A stretch of 47,611 nucleotides of DNA from DP-36 sp036004365 (GTDB lineage Bacteria > Desulfobacterota > Binatia > UBA9968): the NCBI GenBank assembly GCA_036004365.1, contig DASYRN010000159.1, forward strand, positions 1-47,611, given 5' to 3'. Both the position numbers and the translations under genes were made by a program. Under the pieces are notes generated by a model. That model saw only the letters and a list, made by a program, of their open reading frames with translations, was not told the origin of the DNA and did not search any database. Below are positions 16,634 through 25,778 of the stretch, in pieces; the first letter of the stretch is position 1, and each line of letters begins with the position of its first letter.

Positions 16634-17059
16634 GTGTCTGTTAACAAGGTGATCCTTATCGGCAATCTCGGCAAGGATCCAGAAGTTCGTTACACGGCCA
16701 ACGGTCGCGCAGTCGCGCGTTTCTCCATTGCTACTTCGGAAATGTGGACGGATACCGATGGCAACCGACAGGAGCGGACCGAATGGCATAATATCGTCGT
16801 CTGGGGAAAACAGGGCGAAACTTGCGCTCAGTACTTGGCCAAGGGGAGACAGGTCTTCATTGAAGGCAGCATCCGCAGCCGCTCATTCGATGACAAGAAT
16901 GGTAACAAACGGTATGTGACCGAGATCGTAGCCCAGCGAGTGAGGTTCTTAGGTGGCGGGGGAGGAACACGCGTAGCGCCGGAGGCCGAAGCGGGACCGT
17001 CAGGCGAAACCCCTGCCGCAGGAGAGCCGCCGCCATTAGACGACGATATCCCCTTCTAA
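16634..17059 (+). CDS. ssb: Single-stranded DNA-binding protein
   Basis: The 141-residue protein binds single-stranded DNA as a tetramer in replication and repair. The OB-fold runs from MSVNKVILIGNLGKDPEVRY through TEIVAQRVRFLG (about 1-107). A Gly/Pro/Glu-rich linker and the acidic DDDIPF tail, which docks partner proteins, follow. The start is GTG at 16634; AAAGGAGG ends four bases before it and decides the start. TTGACT at 16563 with a poor -10 (TAAGGT) 17 bases later may be its promoter. Confidence 0.96.
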   Translation: MSVNKVILIGNLGKDPEVRYTANGRAVARFSIATSEMWTDTDGNRQERTEWHNIVVWGKQGETCAQYLAKGRQVFIEGSIRSRSFDDKNGNKRYVTEIVAQRVRFLGGGGGTRVAPEAEAGPSGETPAAGEPPPLDDDIPF

Positions 17060-17090
17060 ATTACAGGACCTTGGTGGGCACAGTCTTCCT

Positions 17091-19319
17091 TTAGAAGTTC
17101 CAATTGATGACGCTGACAATGTTTGAGAAGTCGTCAGTCCAGACAGCTCCGTCATGCTCCTCCAGCGGCGTCCATCTTGGGTCGTGAGCCAACGGTCCAA
17201 GATCGGTTACATGACGGGCCATGACCGCCCATGTCGATGGGTGTTTGCCCATCCTCACTTCGGTCTCGTCAATCTGGATGTCATCCTGAAAAAGAGAAAC
17301 CAAACGTAGATTCTTTGCCAGATTGCCGATCACGGGTCGAAGATTGATGTGGCGGTTGGAGATATGTACGGCTAGGATTCCGCCTTTCGCGAGCTTTGAA
17401 AGATAAAGTTCTATCGCTTCCCGTGTGAGGAGATGGGTCGGAATAGCGTCCGAGCTGAAAGCGTCGAGGACCATCAAACCAAAATGACTGTCAGGTGCCT
17501 TGGTTAACGAGAGCCGCGCGTCGCCCAAGGTCACCAGGACCTTAGGAGGACAGTCTCTCAGATAAGTAAAATACTTAGGGTCCCGCGCAAGACGCCTTAC
17601 GATAGGATCAATCTCGTAAAAATTCCAAAACTGATGAGGGTCGCCGTAGCAAGCCAGTGATCCAGAACCTAGACCTACCACTGCAATCCGCGGATTGACT
17701 AATCTCCCTCTTAAAGCCGTGAACACCTGGCCGATCGGTCCCGTAGGGTAGTAGTAAGCAAGAGGCTCGAGGCGCCGCATAGGGTCAAGGCTCTGTGCGC
17801 CGTGAATGGTCGTGCCATGGAGAAGCAGGTGGTACTTCTCATCTTGATCAAGCATGATTCGGTGCACGCCAAAAAAGCTCCGCTCTATATGCAGGAAATT
17901 CCCATACGGTCCTGTATAGTACATACTGGCCAACATAAGAGCGCTTACGCTTAGTCCAAATCGGATTGGCCGATGAGCGAAACTTAGACAAAGAACAGAG
18001 GAGATGCCAAAAATGAGTACGTGAGCCAGTCGGCGAGACGGCAGTCGGCTTGCTTGCAAGCCCATAATAAGCCCTACAGTTACGACTCCAAGCGCCAGTG
18101 GCATTAGAAAGTCAAGCCAGCGTTTAAACGTCGTCTCAACTCCCAAGCTTGTGGCTGGTCGGAGTAGAGAGGCGACCACTAATGCGAGTGGATATTCCAG
18201 CACCTGATTGAAGAGAACTGGCGCCACCAGGGCATTGAACATTCCTCCCAGAACACCGCCAACTGAGATCCATAGATAGAACTCTGTGAGGTATCGAGCA
18301 GACGGCCGTTGCCTAGCCAATTCACTATGACAGACCATTGCCGCGACAAAGAAGGTCAACAGGTGCAGCGGGATCAACAACCACACCGGCTCTGTCGCGT
18401 GAGAAAAGATTGTGATGGCCGACGCCAATATCAAGAATGGCAATCGCCGGACCATCCACCGATGAGATAGAAGTTCTTTTTTGGCAAAGACTAAGACAAA
18501 CGAGAAAAGGTAGAGGCCGAGGGGGATCACCCAAAGCAGTGGCACAGCTACGATATCGGTAGAAAGGTGGGCCGTCACGGCAAGCAATAGGCTCGAAGGG
18601 GCAAACGACAGAACAACCCACTTCATTTTTTGCCTGACAGTAAGCGAGCCTTCGCTGTTGGCCACGATCGGGCTACCTCGAGGTACGGGTGGATCCTGAG
18701 GACTCGCGCCATGCTTACCCGTTAATGGCCTACTCCAGAGAATGACTCCACAGCCTAGCGTTAGGAACGCTAACACTTCATATCCAGTAGTCCACATCCA
18801 GCTTTGTTCGGCTAAGCGAAGCGATGGTTCCAGAACTATAGGGTAGGCAAGCAGACCCACCATGCTTCCGAGGTTGCTTGCGACATAAAGAAAGTATGGA
18901 TCTCTTGCTGACGGATGGTCCGTATTCGAAAACCACTTTTGCAGCATTGGCGCGCTGGCGGAAACTAGGAGAAACGGTAGACCCACCGCCACCAACAGGA
19001 CCTTCAGCAACCAGGGAGTAGGGCTCGCGTCTGCCGGAGGGAGCCATCCTTCCGGAATACGCATCGGGAGCATGAAAAAAAAAGGTAAGAGAAGCAGACT
19101 AACATGCAGCGCCGCTTGACGTCGGACTCCCATCCACTTGACAGCTAAATGAGCATAAAGGTACCCGGCTAACAGCGACGCCTGAAAAAAGACCATGCAT
19201 ACATTCCACACTGAGGGGGCACCTCCCAACAATGGCAGGATCATTTTCGCGAACATCGGCTGAACCCAGAATAAGAGAACCGAGCTCAGGAACAGAGTGA
19301 TTGGAAAAAGAAGAAGCAA
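17091..19319 (-). CDS. Membrane-fused spermidine-synthase-like protein
   Basis: The 742-residue protein has about ten to twelve membrane helices in the first 480 residues and a C-terminal Rossmann methyltransferase-like domain of the spermidine synthase type (GLGSGSLACYG, FYEIDPIVRRLA, LGDARLSL, LDAFSSDAIPTHLLTREA). Such MFS-like/spermidine-synthase fusions are widespread, and their substrate is mostly unknown. The active-site word DAFSSDAIP differs from the DxTDPxGP of proven aminopropyltransferases, so polyamine synthesis should not be assumed. The best start is TTG at 19319; no ATG or GTG lies upstream in frame before a stop. The C terminus converges on ssb with a 31-base gap. Confidence 0.82.
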   Translation of the reverse strand: MLLLFPITLFLSSVLLFWVQPMFAKMILPLLGGAPSVWNVCMVFFQASLLAGYLYAHLAVKWMGVRRQAALHVSLLLLPFFFMLPMRIPEGWLPPADASPTPWLLKVLLVAVGLPFLLVSASAPMLQKWFSNTDHPSARDPYFLYVASNLGSMVGLLAYPIVLEPSLRLAEQSWMWTTGYEVLAFLTLGCGVILWSRPLTGKHGASPQDPPVPRGSPIVANSEGSLTVRQKMKWVVLSFAPSSLLLAVTAHLSTDIVAVPLLWVIPLGLYLFSFVLVFAKKELLSHRWMVRRLPFLILASAITIFSHATEPVWLLIPLHLLTFFVAAMVCHSELARQRPSARYLTEFYLWISVGGVLGGMFNALVAPVLFNQVLEYPLALVVASLLRPATSLGVETTFKRWLDFLMPLALGVVTVGLIMGLQASRLPSRRLAHVLIFGISSVLCLSFAHRPIRFGLSVSALMLASMYYTGPYGNFLHIERSFFGVHRIMLDQDEKYHLLLHGTTIHGAQSLDPMRRLEPLAYYYPTGPIGQVFTALRGRLVNPRIAVVGLGSGSLACYGDPHQFWNFYEIDPIVRRLARDPKYFTYLRDCPPKVLVTLGDARLSLTKAPDSHFGLMVLDAFSSDAIPTHLLTREAIELYLSKLAKGGILAVHISNRHINLRPVIGNLAKNLRLVSLFQDDIQIDETEVRMGKHPSTWAVMARHVTDLGPLAHDPRWTPLEEHDGAVWTDDFSNIVSVINWNF

Positions 19320-19663
19320 AGCGATAGAGCGAGAGAGATTCGCTTTATACCTAGCGAAGAGCCATGCGATTAATCTTTGAGGTCAGGAGTAGGAGACGGA
19401 CAGATCAGCTCCGTCTTACGAACATTATGGCGAGCACCGATCATTCTTCGGGCCAAATAAGTGCTCCAAAAAAAAATTGCTACTACTGGAAGTACAAGAT
19501 AAGCAAGCAGATGATGATGCCGACCAGATAGAGAATTGACCTCTGACTCACTTGCCGTCCCTCCTTTCCATGAAGGAAGCCTCTAACATCCGGCTTTATG
19601 ATACAGAGGATACAAGTGTCGTTGGAAGGCTGTCAAGGTAAAAATGCATTCATGAGTCTGGAT
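19320..19663. other. 344-base gap before the fused synthase gene
   Basis: No confident gene lies here. It must contain the minus-strand promoter and leader of the fused spermidine-synthase-like gene. A possible micro-ORF (19483-19551, minus) with a strong Shine-Dalgarno sequence is given separately. I found no convincing terminator, tRNA or riboswitch. Confidence 0.5.
19483..19551 (-). CDS. Possible 22-residue hydrophobic microprotein
   Basis: On the minus strand AAAGGAGGG stands about 7 bases before a GTG that opens a 22-codon frame. The product starts MSQRSILYL and continues as one hydrophobic helix ending LLILYFQ. Both the Shine-Dalgarno and the membrane-helix pattern are better than chance, but the length is so small that translation is only a guess. 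Confidence 0.25.
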   Translation of the reverse strand: MSQRSILYLVGIIICLLILYFQ

Positions 19664-20641
19664 CTAAACCACGCGGTTTCTTTGCACGCCTTTTAAAAAT
19701 GCCGCGATATTTTCCACCACTTCACTCATCAGCCGCTCGCGTGCCTCGCGTGTGCTCCAGGCGCAATGAGGAGTAACCAGCAGGTTGTCCAGTTTCTTGG
19801 CCGCCGCGATGACAGGGTGATCCGCGGGCGGAGGCTCCTGCGATATCACATCCAGCGCTGCTCCCGCCAGTTTTCCGTCGCTAAGAGCCTGGATCAACGC
19901 GGCTTCATCAACGAGAGCTCCGCGCGCCGTGTTAATGAGAAATGCGCCGGGCTTCATGCGTTCCAGGGCACGACTGTCAATAAGATTCTTTGTATTCGGT
20001 GTGAGAGGACAGTGGAGCGAAAGGAAATCGGAAAATGCCAGCACCTCGTCAAACGGGCGACGACCTGGAGGCACGGGCCCAGTGGATCTGGGGCGCTCTG
20101 AAATCAAAACTTCCATGCCCAATCCTTGTGCCATTTCCACCACTTTTCGTCCGATGTTCCCATAGCCAACCAGCCCCAATTTCTTGCCGCGCAGCTCGGT
20201 GGTGGGAAAATCGAACCTCGTGTAAATAGGGCTTTCTTCCCATGCACCTCTTCGAACAACCTCTCCATACCCTCCAGCGCGCGTCGCAAGCTCTAAGATC
20301 AAAGCAAGGGTGAACTGCGCCACGGATTGCGCCGCATATCCCGGCACGTTACAAACGCACACCCCACGATCCCGGGCGGTTTCCAGGTCAACATTGTCTG
20401 TGCCTGTCGCGGCCACGGCGATCATTTTTAAATCCGCGGCCGCCGGTGAAATCAAAATGGATTTGTTGAGTGCCACTTTGTTGACGATGGCGACTTGATA
20501 TCCCTGCAGCCGAGCCATAACTTCTGTCGGCGCTGTCAGTCTGTGTATGGTGCAGTTCCATTGACGAGTGAAGCGGTCAAGAGACACGTCACCGAAGGTT
20601 GCCGCATCCAAAAAGACTAGACGGAGATTGTTCAGGTTCAT
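19664..20641 (-). CDS. D-2-hydroxyacid dehydrogenase (glycerate dehydrogenase-like)
   Basis: The 325-residue protein is an NAD(P)-dependent D-isomer 2-hydroxyacid dehydrogenase. The Rossmann motif is Gly159-x-Gly161-x2-Gly164 in LGLVGYGNIGRKV, and the catalytic triad is Arg240 (NTARGALVDE), Glu269 (SQEPP) and His292 (TPHCAWSTREAR). The HCAW variant and overall length resemble hydroxypyruvate/glycerate dehydrogenases (HprA), which interconvert hydroxypyruvate or glyoxylate and glycerate or glycolate. The glycerate kinase at 7187 would use the product. Its ATG overlaps the mazG stop by one base (TAATG). Confidence 0.88.
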   Translation of the reverse strand: MNLNNLRLVFLDAATFGDVSLDRFTRQWNCTIHRLTAPTEVMARLQGYQVAIVNKVALNKSILISPAAADLKMIAVAATGTDNVDLETARDRGVCVCNVPGYAAQSVAQFTLALILELATRAGGYGEVVRRGAWEESPIYTRFDFPTTELRGKKLGLVGYGNIGRKVVEMAQGLGMEVLISERPRSTGPVPPGRRPFDEVLAFSDFLSLHCPLTPNTKNLIDSRALERMKPGAFLINTARGALVDEAALIQALSDGKLAGAALDVISQEPPPADHPVIAAAKKLDNLLVTPHCAWSTREARERLMSEVVENIAAFLKGVQRNRVV

Positions 20642-21096
20642 TAGAGTTTCTCCCGTTTCTTCGCTTCCTCCCAGAGTGAATCCATCTCTTCCAACGAGCT
20701 CTCAGCCAAATTTTTTCCTTTCTCGCTCAAGCTTCTTTCTATATGTTTGAAGCGTTTGATAAAACGATCTGTGGCAAGTCTTAAGGCATCTTCTGCCTCG
20801 ATGTGGAGAAAGCGAGAAAGATTCACCAATGAGAAAAATAGATCTCCTAACTCCATTCTTACATGATTGTGATCGCCGGACGAAAAGGCCTTCTCTAGCT
20901 CGTCCAATTCCTCGGCGACCTTTTGCCAAACCGGCTCAGGTTCCGGCCAATCGAAGCCCAGACGGGAAGCTTGCTCGGTGACCCTCTGGGCGCGGGCCAG
21001 AGCGGGCATCGCTTTTCGATAATGTCCGAGCGCTGAGGGGCGCTTGCGCAAATCCTTGCCCCTGTCGCTTCGCGAGGCTCGGGTTGTCTTGACCAT
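20641..21096 (-). CDS. mazG: MazG-family nucleotide pyrophosphohydrolase
   Basis: The 151-residue protein hydrolyses nucleoside triphosphates to monophosphates and pyrophosphate, removing damaged nucleotides or lowering (p)ppGpp stress effects in related bacteria. The metal-binding all-alpha core shows VAEELDELEKAF and MELGDLFFSLVNLSRFL (EExxE and ExxD motifs), then EDALRLATDRFIKRFKHIE. Full MazG has two such domains (about 260 residues); this is one domain, matching the C-terminal half. It is the first gene of a pair with the downstream dehydrogenase. Confidence 0.85.
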   Translation of the reverse strand: MVKTTRASRSDRGKDLRKRPSALGHYRKAMPALARAQRVTEQASRLGFDWPEPEPVWQKVAEELDELEKAFSSGDHNHVRMELGDLFFSLVNLSRFLHIEAEDALRLATDRFIKRFKHIERSLSEKGKNLAESSLEEMDSLWEEAKKREKL

Positions 21097-21322
21097 AGGA
21101 CACCTAGGAGCCGCCCCGATGGAGACGGATCGAGAGAGATTTTATCAGGGCGATCCTATGCCACATCCTTGAGCGATTCAATAATCGTTTCTCTAGAATC
21201 CGCAAACAACCCAAGGCTTTGTAGATTTGTCATTCTGCGACGGTTAGTGGTAGTGTCACTTCTCTTTCGTTCGGAAGCTGCGAGTTCGTGCCCTGCTGAG
21301 CATACAGGAAGTCAGTCAGCCC

Positions 21323-22183
21323 GTGAGACCTGAAGCTGTCGCGATACTTTCATCCATCGGTTGGCCCGTCGATTCCGTTTTGGTTCGCCTAGGAGCCCGG
21401 ACTTCGAACGTCGTCGCAGCGGCCTTCTTAAGTTATTTTATTGCGGCCGCCTTTTTCTGGATCTATGTAGCCCTCTTTCTACCTAAAGACATTTTTTCTT
21501 CGCCAGCCATCATCTATTTTGTTCTCAGCGGTTGTTTCCAGCCGCTTTTGGCGCGGATTTGTTACTATATGGGTCTCATGCGCTTAGGAGTTTCGAGAGC
21601 TGCTCCTCTTCGAGGCGTGGAGCCTCTCTTCGCGCTCGCTATGGCACTGGCCTTCCTCCGGGAGCAGCCGAATTCCCAGGTTTATCTGGGCACATCCCTT
21701 ATCGTGGCCAGCGTGTGGCTCATCACTTCACGTGGGAAGGGAGAGGGCGAATGGAAACTCTGGCATCTCGTTTTCCCGCTAGGTGCAGCCTTGTTCGGAG
21801 CCGTGTCGCAGAATTTACGCCGTGGGGGTTTGCTGATTCTTTCCGACCCTGTTTTTGGCGCCGCGGTCAGCAGCTCCACTTCTTTCATCCTCTTCTCGCT
21901 CTTTTTGGCAGCGAGCGGAAGGATCCGCCTGATAACGACAAACAAAAGGAGCTTTCCTTTCTTCGGAAGCGCTGCTCTGGTCTCGCTCGTGGCCCAACTG
22001 CTGAACTTTACGGCCTTGAATTTATCTGAGGTTTCCATCATCGTGCCGCTGGTCAATACGACTCCGCTGTTCTCGGTTTTGTTCAGCAGCTTTTTTCTGA
22101 AGGATTTGGTGAAGGTTACTTCAAAGCTCGTCGGTGGTGCGACACTGATGGTTGCGGGAGCCGCGATCATCGCCAGCCGCTAA
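21323..22183 (+). CDS. EamA/DMT-superfamily transporter
   Basis: The 286-residue protein is an integral membrane protein with about ten helices in two EamA repeats (first near 1-135, second near 145-285). Signs are GWPVDSVLVRLGAR at the start, APLRGVEPLFALAMALAFLRE near 95-115 and the matching VPLVNTTPLFSVLFSSFFLKD near 240. The family exports or imports small metabolites; the substrate cannot be read from the sequence. The start is a GTG at 21323 without a clear Shine-Dalgarno sequence. It precedes the aguB-aguA pair by 183 bases, so co-regulation is possible but unproven. Confidence 0.82.
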   Translation: MRPEAVAILSSIGWPVDSVLVRLGARTSNVVAAAFLSYFIAAAFFWIYVALFLPKDIFSSPAIIYFVLSGCFQPLLARICYYMGLMRLGVSRAAPLRGVEPLFALAMALAFLREQPNSQVYLGTSLIVASVWLITSRGKGEGEWKLWHLVFPLGAALFGAVSQNLRRGGLLILSDPVFGAAVSSSTSFILFSLFLAASGRIRLITTNKRSFPFFGSAALVSLVAQLLNFTALNLSEVSIIVPLVNTTPLFSVLFSSFFLKDLVKVTSKLVGGATLMVAGAAIIASR

Positions 22184-22366
22184 CTTGCCTGGGTATAAAG
22201 TTCGGTCACTACCGGAACAGGGCTAGACCCTAAAAAAAAAATCTGATAGACCGAAAGCGGATTTGTGTGGGAGAAGTTCAAGTCGTTCTTCGCTCGACAT
22301 CTAAAATAGCAAAGTCGCTGCGATCTTTCCTTTTTTGGAACAGAAGCGAGAAAAGAGGTTTTTAGG

Positions 22367-23287
22367 GTGTCCCCAAAGAGAAGCGATAGGCAGGTAACCA
22401 TCGGCCTGATTCAAATGAGCACGAGTAAGGACGTCAAGCTCAATTTGGATAAGGCGTTGAGAGGAATCGAAGCCGCGGCGAAGAAGGGAGCTCAAATCGT
22501 CTGTCTTCCGGAACTTTTTCGCTCCCGTTATTTTCCCCAGAGTGAAGACACGAAGAAATTTGAGCTGGCCGAGCCGATCCCAGGGCCAACGACAGAAGCT
22601 TTGAGCCGGCTCGCAAGAAAACAAAAGATTGTCATCATTGGCTCCGTCTTTGAGAATCGTTCGGCCGGAATCTATCACAACACTGCGGTCATCCTCGGGA
22701 AGGACGGAACTCTCTTGGGGAGATACCGCAAGATGCACATCCCCGACGATCCTCATTATTACGAAAAATTTTATTTCACTCCTGGAGATCTTGGTTTTTT
22801 GAGCTTCGATACCGAAGTCGGAAAGGTCGGGGTGCTCATCTGCTGGGATCAATGGTTTCCTGAGGCTGCCCGCTTGACTTGCCTTTCTGGCGCTGAGATT
22901 CTTTTTTATCCTACGGCGATCGGATGGCTTTCCAACGAGCCCGCCAAAGTCGCGAAGGCTCAGGAGATCGCCTGGGAGACTATCCAACGCGCCCACGCGG
23001 TCGCTAACGGCACGTATGTGGTGGCTGTCAATCGCGTGGGGCGCGAAGGAAAGATTAAATTTTGGGGCCGCTCGTTCGTCGCTAATCCGTACGGAGAAAT
23101 CATCGCTCGCGCGGGAGAGCGCGAAGAGGTGCTCATCGCGCATTGCGATCTTGGTCAGATCGCCGAAGCACGCCAGAGCTGGCCGTTTCTGAGAGATCGA
23201 CGCATCGACGCCTACGGAGCGCTTACGGCCCGTTTCCTGGACGAAGACACAGCGGTGAAGGCTGTTCCCTCCCTTGAACACTCTTAA
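22367..23287 (+). CDS. aguB: N-carbamoylputrescine amidase
   Basis: AguB hydrolyses N-carbamoylputrescine to putrescine, CO2 and ammonia. The 306-residue nitrilase-fold protein shows the catalytic triad Glu49 (CLPELFRSRYF), Lys122 (RYRKMHIPDD) and Cys159 (ICWDQWFPEAARL). The PDDPHYYEKFYFTPGD segment is characteristic of this amidase subgroup. The start is GTG at 22367. It overlaps the agmatine deiminase gene, which makes its substrate, so the two steps of the agmatine route are translated together. No arginine decarboxylase is in the window. Confidence 0.94.
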   Translation: MSPKRSDRQVTIGLIQMSTSKDVKLNLDKALRGIEAAAKKGAQIVCLPELFRSRYFPQSEDTKKFELAEPIPGPTTEALSRLARKQKIVIIGSVFENRSAGIYHNTAVILGKDGTLLGRYRKMHIPDDPHYYEKFYFTPGDLGFLSFDTEVGKVGVLICWDQWFPEAARLTCLSGAEILFYPTAIGWLSNEPAKVAKAQEIAWETIQRAHAVANGTYVVAVNRVGREGKIKFWGRSFVANPYGEIIARAGEREEVLIAHCDLGQIAEARQSWPFLRDRRIDAYGALTARFLDEDTAVKAVPSLEHS

Positions 23288-24356
23288 CTCAGAGAGCCCT
23301 CGCGAAAGAAGGAAAAATTCTCCGCGTGAGCTCGGTTACCGGATGCCGGCCGAATGGGAGCCTCATGAGGCGACATGGCTTGCATGGCCGCACAACCTGG
23401 AAACTTGGCCACCCGACCAATTGGAGCTTGTGAAGCAGGTCTGGATTGAAATGATTCGGGCCATCGCGCCGGCAGAAAAAGTTTGCCTGCTCGTCCATGA
23501 TGAACGATCTCAAGTTGAGGTTAGAAGAAGGCTCTTGGACACCGGGAAAACCATGGAGCATGTACATATCTACCAGATTCCGACTGTGGACGTGTGGATA
23601 CGAGACTACGGGCCGACTTTTGTGATCAGGAAGGATCATGAAAAGGGCCTCGCGTTCAACGATTGGATATTCAATGGTTGGGGAAGAAAGTATGACGCTT
23701 ATCTCCAGGACGATACGGTGGCCAAATCACTTGCCAGAGTTCTACACGTTCCTGTTTTCGAGGCTGAGATTGTTCTCGAGGGAGGCTCGATCGAGGTGAA
23801 CGGATGCGGAACTTGCCTCACCACCGAGCAATGCCTTCTAAACACGAATCGCAATCCACATTTGGATCGGCGCGGGATTGAGGAGGTTCTTCGGGGCTAT
23901 TTGAGCGTTGATCACATTGTCTGGCTTGGCGCGGGCCTCGCCGGGGATGACACAGATGGGCACATTGATGACATTGCCCGATTCGTTAATCCCAGCACGG
24001 TCGTTTGCGTTGTTGAAGAGGACCCTGGGGATGAAAACTATATTCCCCTTCGAGAGAACTTTGAACGGCTTCAAAGCGCCACAGATCAAGACGGACATAA
24101 GCTGACGGTGGTTCCTCTTCCGTCTCCAGGCAGAGTCGCTTACGAGGGGACGAGACTTCCGGCGAGCTATGCCAACTTCTATGTTGCTAACGGGGTCGTT
24201 CTCGTGCCTGTCTACAACCATTCTAACGATAAATTGGCGCTCGGGATTCTCGCGGATCTGTTTCCTGATCGTCAAGTTATCGGACTCCCTTGTGCGCCGC
24301 TGGTGATAGGGCTCGGCGCGATTCATTGTGTCACGCAACAGCAGCCATCCCCTTGA
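23274..24356 (+). CDS. aguA: Agmatine deiminase
   Basis: AguA converts agmatine to N-carbamoylputrescine and ammonia. The 360-residue protein is a peptidyl-arginine-deiminase-like enzyme: RMPAEWEPHEATWLAWPHN at the N terminus, LEGGSIEVNGCGTCLTTEQC, the catalytic DTDGHIDD block near 225 and nucleophile Cys352 in GAIHCVTQQ. The TTG at 23274 overlaps aguB by 14 bases; an in-frame ATG at 23343 would start at MPAEWEP. The residues before that (PRELGYR) are conserved in the family, so the upstream start is preferred. Confidence 0.93.
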   Translation: MNTLNSESPRERRKNSPRELGYRMPAEWEPHEATWLAWPHNLETWPPDQLELVKQVWIEMIRAIAPAEKVCLLVHDERSQVEVRRRLLDTGKTMEHVHIYQIPTVDVWIRDYGPTFVIRKDHEKGLAFNDWIFNGWGRKYDAYLQDDTVAKSLARVLHVPVFEAEIVLEGGSIEVNGCGTCLTTEQCLLNTNRNPHLDRRGIEEVLRGYLSVDHIVWLGAGLAGDDTDGHIDDIARFVNPSTVVCVVEEDPGDENYIPLRENFERLQSATDQDGHKLTVVPLPSPGRVAYEGTRLPASYANFYVANGVVLVPVYNHSNDKLALGILADLFPDRQVIGLPCAPLVIGLGAIHCVTQQQPSP

Positions 24357-24392
24357 CAAGAGGGTTCTCTCCTCCATAAGCTACGTTTGCGT

Positions 24393-24605
24393 ATGGGTCA
24401 GGTGATCCATTTTAGGGAACTGCATCAGGCGCGGCGCCGCCGCTCGGAAAAGGCGAGCATCGAACACTGTGTGGAGCTTCTGGAGTGGAACCTCAAAAGA
24501 AGTCTGGATCACTATTTTTCCTCTCCGCCTGAAGAAAAATCCATAAGGGCGACTCAGATCCGTAAACTCAGTGAGATCCTCGAATATGCTCTGCGACTAC
24601 TATAA
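24393..24605 (+). CDS. Small uncharacterised protein (70 residues)
   Basis: I do not recognise this protein. From the ATG at 24393 it reads MGQVIHFRELHQARRRRSEK, then an amphipathic helical region with many Leu and Arg (VELLEWNLKRSLDHYFSS, IRKLSEILEYALRLL). It has no signal peptide and no cysteines beyond one. It sits between aguA (36-base gap) and rmuC (15-base gap) on the same strand, which supports a real gene. The basic N-terminal cluster might contact nucleic acid; that is speculation. Confidence 0.6.
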   Translation: MGQVIHFRELHQARRRRSEKASIEHCVELLEWNLKRSLDHYFSSPPEEKSIRATQIRKLSEILEYALRLL

Positions 24606-24620
24606 GTCTGGCGGCGCCGG

Positions 24621-25730
24621 ATGCTGCAGTCCATTCACCCTATTTTTTTAATTGCAATTTTTTTTGTCGGTCTCGCAGTGGCGGCCTGGCTGTTGCTGCG
24701 CCGCGTACGGGTCCTTGTCGCCGAAAAACGGGAAGAGCAGTCTTTCTTGCTCGTTCAACAGCAGATAGACCAGCTCCGAACGCAGCTTGCCCAGAATCTC
24801 GACAGCAGCACCCGACTCATTCATCAGCAACTGGGACAACTCCTGGGCCACGTCAATGAAAGGTTGAAGGAGAACTCCGAGATCCTGCAAAAGACGCAGC
24901 ATACCTTGGGAGAAAGGCTGGACAATGCAGCGCGCGTAGTTGGGAACGTGCAGAGGAGCCTGGGAGGTCTGGAAGAAGCTAACCGCAAGATTTATGAAGT
25001 GGGCAAGGACATCGCATCGCTCCAAGAAATCCTCCGCTCTCCCAAAATGAGAGGCGGTTTGGGAGAGTTTTTCCTTGGAGATCTATTGGAGCAGATCCTC
25101 CCTGCAAATTACTTTGCGATGCAGTTTACCTTCCGAAGCGGGGACAAAGTCGATGCGGTCATCAAGCTCGGCGGCTCCGTAGTGCCGGTAGACTCCAAGT
25201 TTCCGCTGGAGAACTTTCGTCGGATGTTGGAGAACCCTACGGATGAAGATAAGGGTAAGGCCAAAAGACAATTTACTGCCGATGTGAAAAAGCATATCGA
25301 TGCGATAGCGAGCAAGTACATTCTGCCGGATGAGGGGACTTATGATTTTGCCCTCATGTACATTCCGGCCGAGAACGTCTATTACGAGACGATCATCAAA
25401 GACGACTGTTTAGGAGGAGAGAGGAGCCTCAGTCAATATGCGCTCAGCAAAAAGGTGATACCGGTTTCCCCTAACAGCCTTTATGCCTACCTGCAGGCGA
25501 TCGTATTGGGACTCAAGGGGATGAAGATCGAAGAGCAGGCCAAGGAGGTTCTGCAATATCTCAGCCGCCTGCAGGGAGATTTTGGCAAGTTCAAAGAAGA
25601 CTTTGGTCTGCTCGGAAAGCACCTCGGGCATGCTCAGTCCAGTTTTCAGGGCGCGGAGAGGCGCCTTGATCAGTTCAGCCAAAAGCTCCTGGCAGCGGAT
25701 GCGGACAAAAAGGGCCTCCCTGAGCCCTAG
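24621..25730 (+). CDS. rmuC: DNA recombination protein RmuC homolog
   Basis: The 369-residue protein has an N-terminal membrane helix (about 7-27), a long coiled coil (about 30-130, many Gln, Leu and Arg heptads) and the RmuC nuclease-like domain (about 130-330) with SPKMRGGLGEFFLGDLLEQILP, DAVIKLGGSVVPVDSKFPLENFRR (split here for length: DSKFPLENFRR) and YIPAENVYYE. RmuC limits recombination at inverted repeats. The ATG is directly after the small gene at 24393. Confidence 0.9.
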   Translation: MLQSIHPIFLIAIFFVGLAVAAWLLLRRVRVLVAEKREEQSFLLVQQQIDQLRTQLAQNLDSSTRLIHQQLGQLLGHVNERLKENSEILQKTQHTLGERLDNAARVVGNVQRSLGGLEEANRKIYEVGKDIASLQEILRSPKMRGGLGEFFLGDLLEQILPANYFAMQFTFRSGDKVDAVIKLGGSVVPVDSKFPLENFRRMLENPTDEDKGKAKRQFTADVKKHIDAIASKYILPDEGTYDFALMYIPAENVYYETIIKDDCLGGERSLSQYALSKKVIPVSPNSLYAYLQAIVLGLKGMKIEEQAKEVLQYLSRLQGDFGKFKEDFGLLGKHLGHAQSSFQGAERRLDQFSQKLLAADADKKGLPEP

Positions 25731-25778
25731 CCCGCTATTGCTCTTAGGTGTTGCGGTCTCACTTACCGTAGTCCTCAA

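Noticed and set aside
17091..19319. Calling the membrane fusion a true spermidine synthase (speE)
   Set aside because: The DAFSSDAIP active-site form and the membrane part are those of a large family with unproven substrate.
22200..22260. Rho-independent terminator after the EamA gene
   Set aside because: An A-run follows a weak 4-base stem (AGGG/CCCT); on the plus strand a T-run would be needed, and the GTTCGGT/ACCGGAAC stem has a bulge and no T-run.
24393..24605. Toxin-antitoxin component
   Set aside because: The 70-residue protein is small and basic at the N terminus, but no partner gene of matching size is adjacent and no antitoxin DNA-binding fold is visible.
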